Source: Fusobacteriaceae bacterium UBA2433 | GTDB lineage: Bacteria; Fusobacteriota; Fusobacteriia; Fusobacteriales; Fusobacteriaceae | NCBI GenBank assembly: GCA_002342785.1 | Contig: DDQV01000080.1 | Span: forward strand, 1 to 19,508 | Direction: 5' to 3' | DNA: 19,508 nucleotides | Shown: positions 16,227 to 19,508 of the stretch, piece after piece | How the letters are laid out: each line of letters opens with the position of its first letter | How positions within the stretch are numbered: position 1 is the first letter of the stretch | Program-made: the position numbers and the translations under genes | The notes under the pieces: model-generated | Databases searched by the model: none | What the model was told of the DNA's origin: nothing | What the model saw: the letters and a program-made list of their open reading frames with translations, nothing else

Positions 16227-17060
16227 ATGTTAATTAAAGATAAAATATTTGATTTTAAAAATAAAACTTATACTATGGGGATATTGAATCTAACTCCTGA
16301 TTCATTTTCAGATGGTGGTTCATATATAGATATAGAGAGTGCAGTAAAAAGAGCTAAGAAAATGGTGGAAGAGGGAGCGGACATAATAGATGTAGGAGCT
16401 GAATCTACTAGACCTGGAGCAACTTATGTCAGTGAAGAGTTGGAGTTAAAAAGAATACTTCCTGTAGTAAAAAGATTGGTTACTGAGATCGATCTGCCCA
16501 TATCTATTGATACTTATAAATCTAGTGTAGCCGAGGAGTGTATAAAAGCAGGAGCCCATATTATAAATGATATAAAAGGATTAAAAGGTGACTCTAATAT
16601 GGCTAAAATAATAGCAAAATATGGAGTTTATGTTATAATTATGCATATTAAAGGGGAACCTGAAACTATGCAAAAAAATCCTAAATATGATAATATAATA
16701 AAGGATATAAAAGAAAGTTTAGAAGAGAGTGTAGATATTGCAATTAAAGAAGGTGTATCTCCTGAAAAAATAATATTAGATCCAGGAATTGGATTTGGAA
16801 AAACTTTTGAAAATAACTTAGAAATAATAAAAAAATTATGTGAATTGAAGAAATTAGAGTATCCTATATTAATAGGGGCTTCTCGAAAAGGATTTATTGG
16901 TGATATTTTAAATACACCTCCCCTAGATAGATTAGAAGGAAATTTAGCTGTTGCAGCGATTTCATCTTATAATGGAGCCTCTATAATAAGGGTTCACGAG
17001 GTTAAGGAAACGGTAAAAACATTAAAAATAATAGACGCCATAAAAACAATAAAACAATAA
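16227..17060 (+). CDS. folP: Dihydropteroate synthase
   Basis: FolP condenses p-aminobenzoate with 6-hydroxymethyl-7,8-dihydropterin pyrophosphate to form dihydropteroate in folate synthesis, and is the sulfonamide target. The 277-residue TIM-barrel sequence carries the standard signatures: MGILNLTPDSFSDGG (17-31), DVGAESTRPG (55-64), SIDTYKS, INDIKG, LDPGIGFGKT, IGASRKGFIG and a terminal IIRVHEVKET. AAGGAGGAAGG upstream is an unusually full ribosome-binding site. No other folate gene is nearby, so this is an isolated copy. The membrane-protein gene follows after 18 bases, so read-through into the min genes is possible. Confidence 0.96.
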   Translation: MLIKDKIFDFKNKTYTMGILNLTPDSFSDGGSYIDIESAVKRAKKMVEEGADIIDVGAESTRPGATYVSEELELKRILPVVKRLVTEIDLPISIDTYKSSVAEECIKAGAHIINDIKGLKGDSNMAKIIAKYGVYVIIMHIKGEPETMQKNPKYDNIIKDIKESLEESVDIAIKEGVSPEKIILDPGIGFGKTFENNLEIIKKLCELKKLEYPILIGASRKGFIGDILNTPPLDRLEGNLAVAAISSYNGASIIRVHEVKETVKTLKIIDAIKTIKQ

Positions 17061-17078
17061 AATAATTAAGGAGGTTTT

Positions 17079-17477
17079 ATGCAAGGAGAAGATCAATTAA
17101 AAGAAGAAGTAAATAGTTTTAGAAAAGAGAAAGATCGAATAAGTAAGATAGTTGGACAAATTGGTGGAAGTAAGAGTAATTCAAATAATAATTTAATAAA
17201 TATATTTTTCTTTGGAATATTGTTGGCTCTTGTTATTTTTGGGGGAGTACTAAAAAAAATATCTTTAGAAATACAGATCGCAGCAATAATCTTATTGGTT
17301 GTACTAAAGATTGCTTGGATGGTCAATGAAGCACACAAAGTCAGCCATTTTCAATTTTGGATCTTAAATTCTTTGGAATTTAGAGTAAATGAGATGAATA
17401 GAAAGGTAAAAAAAATTGAAAAAACTTTAGAAAGAATAGAAGATAATAGTGCTTCAAAAGAAAAAAAAGAGATATAA
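17079..17477 (+). CDS. Small membrane protein of unknown function upstream of minC
   Basis: I do not recognise a family. The 132 residues show a charged N-terminal segment (1-36), two adjacent membrane-spanning helices (about 40-58 and 65-84) and a charged C-terminal tail. That tail (about 100-128, MNRKVKKIEKTLERIEDN) has heptad-like spacing and could form a coiled coil. Both termini are probably cytoplasmic. AAGGAGG gives a strong ribosome-binding site. The gene lies 25 bases upstream of the likely minC start and has no terminator after it, so it is likely co-transcribed with minCDE. A role in division-site placement or membrane anchoring is only a suggestion from position. Confidence 0.75.
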   Translation: MQGEDQLKEEVNSFRKEKDRISKIVGQIGGSKSNSNNNLINIFFFGILLALVIFGGVLKKISLEIQIAAIILLVVLKIAWMVNEAHKVSHFQFWILNSLEFRVNEMNRKVKKIEKTLERIEDNSASKEKKEI

Positions 17478-17502
17478 ATTATGTTTAAAAGGTAGGAAAA
17501 AT

Positions 17503-18174
17503 ATGGGAAATAATGTGATGTTTAAAGGATCTAATGGTAAGCTAATAATAATATTAAATCCTACAATTCCCTTTCAGGAACTAAAGGATGATTTGGTTGA
17601 AAAACTAGAAAAATCTAGCCAATTACTCATGGGATATGAAGCTGTTATTGAGTTTAAAGGTAGAGATATGGAGGAAAAAGAAGAGTTAGAACTCTTAAGT
17701 ATTGTAGATGAAGTAGTCGACATTAATATTTTATTTGTAAGTGACGGAAAAGAATTGGTTTCAAAAGAAGTTGAAACAGTGACAAATCTAATCAATGAAG
17801 GGGTAACAAAGTTTCATATAGGAACTCTTCGATCTGGAGAAGTCTTAGAGTACCCTGGTAATATAGTTATACTTGGAGATGTTAATCCTGGTTCAATTGT
17901 AAAAGCTGAAGGAAATATAGTTGTCATAGGAACTTTAAATGGTGTGGCTCATGCTGGAACAAAGGGAAATGATGAAGCATTTATTGTAGCCTCTAATATG
18001 AATCCATTCCAACTTAAGATAGATGAAATTTTATATAAAAATTATAGTAATAATATACTATTTAGAAGTAAACAAATTATTAGAAATAGAAATAATATAG
18101 CTTATTTAAAAAATAATATATTGATAATAGATCAATTGACGAGAAAAACATTGCAAAACATTGTCACAACTTAG
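17503..18174 (+). CDS. minC: Septum site-determining protein MinC
   Basis: MinC inhibits FtsZ assembly away from mid-cell and is recruited to the membrane by MinD. From the ATG at 17503 the protein has 223 residues. The reading frame remains open upstream to an ATG at 17449, but that start lies inside the preceding gene and adds a lysine-rich stretch unlike MinC. GGTAGG at 17491-17496 fits the later start. An N-terminal FtsZ-inhibiting domain (about 1-85) is followed by the right-handed beta-helix domain: HIGTLRSGEVLEYPGNIVILGDVNPGS, then GNIVVIGTLNGVAHAG, the latter typical of MinC and involved in MinD binding and dimerisation. minD follows after 13 bases. Confidence 0.93.
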   Translation: MGNNVMFKGSNGKLIIILNPTIPFQELKDDLVEKLEKSSQLLMGYEAVIEFKGRDMEEKEELELLSIVDEVVDINILFVSDGKELVSKEVETVTNLINEGVTKFHIGTLRSGEVLEYPGNIVILGDVNPGSIVKAEGNIVVIGTLNGVAHAGTKGNDEAFIVASNMNPFQLKIDEILYKNYSNNILFRSKQIIRNRNNIAYLKNNILIIDQLTRKTLQNIVTT

Positions 18175-18187
18175 GAGGAATTCAGAT

Positions 18188-18979
18188 ATGGGAAGAGTAT
18201 ATGTGATTACATCTGGAAAAGGTGGAGTAGGAAAAACAACAACAACAGCAAATCTAGGAGTTGGCCTAGCTAAAAATGGTAAGAGTGTAGTACTTATGGA
18301 TGCTGATATAGGTCTTAGAAATTTAGATGTAATATTAGGATTAGAAAATAGGATTGTTTATAATTCTATGGATGTTATGGAAGGAACTTGTAAGTTAAAG
18401 CAAGCATTAATAAAAGATAAAAGATATAACAAATTATTTTTACTCCCAGCTTCTCAAACAAATGATAAGATGGATGTTACACCAGAGATGATGAAAAAGT
18501 TAGTGAATAAACTAAAAGAAAAATTTGACTATGTGCTTATAGATTGTCCAGCTGGGATAGAACAGGGATTTAAAAATGCAATAGTAGGAGCAGATGAAGC
18601 TATTATAATAACAACTCCAGAAATATCCTCTATAAGAGATGCAGATAGGGTAATAGGACTTCTTTCTGCAAGTGAGATGGGAGACATTAAACTTATTGTC
18701 AATAGGGTAAAGATGAAACTTATCAATGAGGGAAATATGTTACATATGGATGACATTGTAGATATTTTGGGATTAGATATAATAGGTGTAATACCAGATG
18801 ATGAGGAGATAGTTATATCTACAAATAAAGGAGAGCCTGTCAGTGTAAAGGCAATGTCACCTTCTGGAAAAGCATATATGAATATTGCCGGTAGAATATT
18901 AGGAGAAGATATTCCATTTTTAAATATAGACGAGAAAAGGAGTTTAGCTAGTAAATTTAAAAGTTTGTTTTCTAGATAA
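18188..18979 (+). CDS. minD: Septum site-determining ATPase MinD
   Basis: MinD is a ParA-type ATPase that binds the membrane as an ATP-bound dimer, carries MinC and is released by MinE. The 263 residues include the deviant Walker A GKGGVGKT (10-17, signature Lys11 and Lys16), the MDADIGLRNLD switch-I region, and DCPAG. The terminus SLASKFKSLFSR forms the amphipathic membrane-targeting helix. The ATG at 18188, with AGGAGG at 18173-18178, is preferred over a TTG nine codons earlier, because MinD proteins begin directly with the first beta strand. The ribosome-binding site overlaps the minC stop, and minE starts 23 bases after the minD stop. Confidence 0.96.
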   Translation: MGRVYVITSGKGGVGKTTTTANLGVGLAKNGKSVVLMDADIGLRNLDVILGLENRIVYNSMDVMEGTCKLKQALIKDKRYNKLFLLPASQTNDKMDVTPEMMKKLVNKLKEKFDYVLIDCPAGIEQGFKNAIVGADEAIIITTPEISSIRDADRVIGLLSASEMGDIKLIVNRVKMKLINEGNMLHMDDIVDILGLDIIGVIPDDEEIVISTNKGEPVSVKAMSPSGKAYMNIAGRILGEDIPFLNIDEKRSLASKFKSLFSR

Positions 18980-19002
18980 AGTAATAATTGGAGGTGAGAG
19001 GA

Positions 19003-19272
19003 ATGTTTGAAAGATTATTTGGAAAGAAAAAATCGAGTGAAGTAGCTAAAGATAGGCTAAAATTAGTTTTAATTCACGATAGAAGATTGATATCTAACAC
19101 TGTTTTAAATCAGATGAAAGATGAACTTATTCAAGTTATATCAAAGTATATAAAGATAGAACAAGATGAGATCAATATTCAATTTGATGTGGAGACTGAA
19201 AATAGAAATAGAGGAGCACTTATAGTAAATGTTCCTTTAAAAAATATAGTGAAGAATCAAAAAAGAGTATAG
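19003..19272 (+). CDS. minE: Cell division topological specificity factor MinE
   Basis: MinE stimulates MinD ATPase and drives pole-to-pole oscillation of MinCD. The 89 residues match the family: an N-terminal membrane-contact helix (MFERLFGK), the MinD-interacting segment KDRLKLVLIHDRR (16-28), and a C-terminal dimerisation domain with DELIQVISKYIKI and GALIVNVPL. The start at ATG 19003 is chosen over a TTG at 18988, because the GGAGGTGA at 18990-18997 is an ideal ribosome-binding site for it and MinE proteins begin MF/ML. With MinE rather than DivIVA, an oscillating Min system is expected. Confidence 0.95.
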   Translation: MFERLFGKKKSSEVAKDRLKLVLIHDRRLISNTVLNQMKDELIQVISKYIKIEQDEINIQFDVETENRNRGALIVNVPLKNIVKNQKRV

Positions 19273-19339
19273 CTCTAAAAGATTATTTTTTGAAAGTTAT
19301 AATATAGCCTGGAAGATAGACACTAAAAAAAAAGAGGTG

Positions 19340-19368
19340 CCTAATTTTTAGGTTTTTTTGTATTTTTT
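19340..19368 (+). terminator. Terminator after the min operon
   Basis: CCTAA (19340-19344) pairs with TTAGG (19348-19352) and is followed by a long T-tract, TTTTTTTGTATTTTTT. A run of A from 19325 could pair with the T-tract, leaving GAGGTG (19334-19339) as a one-sided bulge. The core stem is short, but the T-run is the strongest in the window. Confidence 0.65.
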
Positions 19369-19508
19369 GAAAAATATCTATAATAGAAGCTTGTTTTTTA
19401 ATTAAATAGATATAAATTAATTGATCTACAATTAGTGTAAAAAAAATTATTTAAATTTTAATTATAATTATTTGATATTGTCTAAACTTAGCTAAAGATT
19501 GAAAAAGT
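19369..19508. other. AT-rich intergenic tail, no gene seen
   Basis: These 140 bases to the window edge are almost entirely A and T, with several short imperfect palindromes such as TAATTATAATTA (19459-19470). TTGATA at 19472-19477 might be a -35 element, but no well-spaced -10 follows before the end. It probably holds the promoter region of the next gene. Confidence 0.4.

Noticed and set aside
17449..17502. Longer MinC start inside the preceding gene
   Set aside because: The extra 18 residues are lysine-rich and unlike MinC, and a good ribosome-binding site serves the ATG at 17503.
18161..18187. TTG start for MinD
   Set aside because: It lies within minC, and AGGAGG is correctly placed for the ATG at 18188, where MinD homologues begin.
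18988..19002. TTG start for MinE
   Set aside because: It overlaps the ribosome-binding site itself; ATG 19003 gives the normal MinE beginning.
19298..19303. TATAAT after minE as the promoter of a small RNA ending at the terminator
   Set aside because: No acceptable -35 element at 16-18 bases upstream and no extended -10; a chance match in AT-rich DNA is more likely.
19441..19475. Origin-like or operator palindromes in the terminal AT-rich stretch
   Set aside because: The repeats are simple A/T strings with imperfect symmetry, and no DnaA-box-like sequence accompanies them.
1..19508. CRISPR array, prophage, toxin-antitoxin or defence island
   Set aside because: No regularly spaced repeats and no corresponding gene families; nearly all genes are recognisable housekeeping genes.

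Overview
The window is a strongly AT-rich bacterial chromosome segment in which every convincing gene lies on the + strand, packed with short gaps or small overlaps. The gene content combines Gram-positive-like traits (RNase J, RbgA/YlqF, TlyA, MtaB, a LytR_C protein next to rsfS) with a Gram-negative-style MinCDE system. With the base composition, this suggests the Fusobacteriota (an Ilyobacter/Cetobacterium/Fusobacterium-like genome). That assignment is an inference; no rRNA gene is present to anchor it.

Layout: (1) Bases 1-~136 form a GC-richer block whose translation resembles the C-terminal tail of an IS200/IS605-family TnpB, probably a dead transposon end. (2) 171-7724 is one compact run: DUF445 membrane protein, ruvB, Rrf2-type regulator, rsmE, mtaB, LytR_C-domain protein, rsfS, an MreD-like protein and the PBP2 gene mrdA. 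Most junctions overlap or are a few bases apart, and a hairpin terminator follows mrdA. (3) 7814-9748 encodes RNase J with a long basic N-terminal extension, preceded by a perfect 14-bp inverted repeat that abuts its ribosome-binding site. (4) 9828-16126 holds yhbY, dxs, an HD-domain protein, tlyA, rsmI, rbgA and nadE. (5) 16227-17060 is folP, preceded by a strong hairpin. (6) 17079-19272 is a small membrane protein plus minC, minD and minE. A T-rich terminator follows, then an AT-rich tail with no recognisable gene.

Functionally this is mostly a housekeeping region with two themes. The first is ribosome and tRNA maturation: RsmE, RsmI, TlyA, MtaB, RsfS, YhbY, RbgA and RNase J. The second is cell shape and division: MreD-like protein, PBP2, LytR_C protein and MinCDE. 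Isoprenoid (dxs), NAD (nadE) and folate (folP) genes are interspersed. I found no CRISPR array, prophage, toxin-antitoxin pair or defence system. The points most worth a second look are the IS605-like remnant, the rnj leader repeat, the divergent cofactor-site residues of Dxs, the uncharacterised HD plus HTH-like protein, the LytR_C protein and the unknown membrane protein joined to the min genes.
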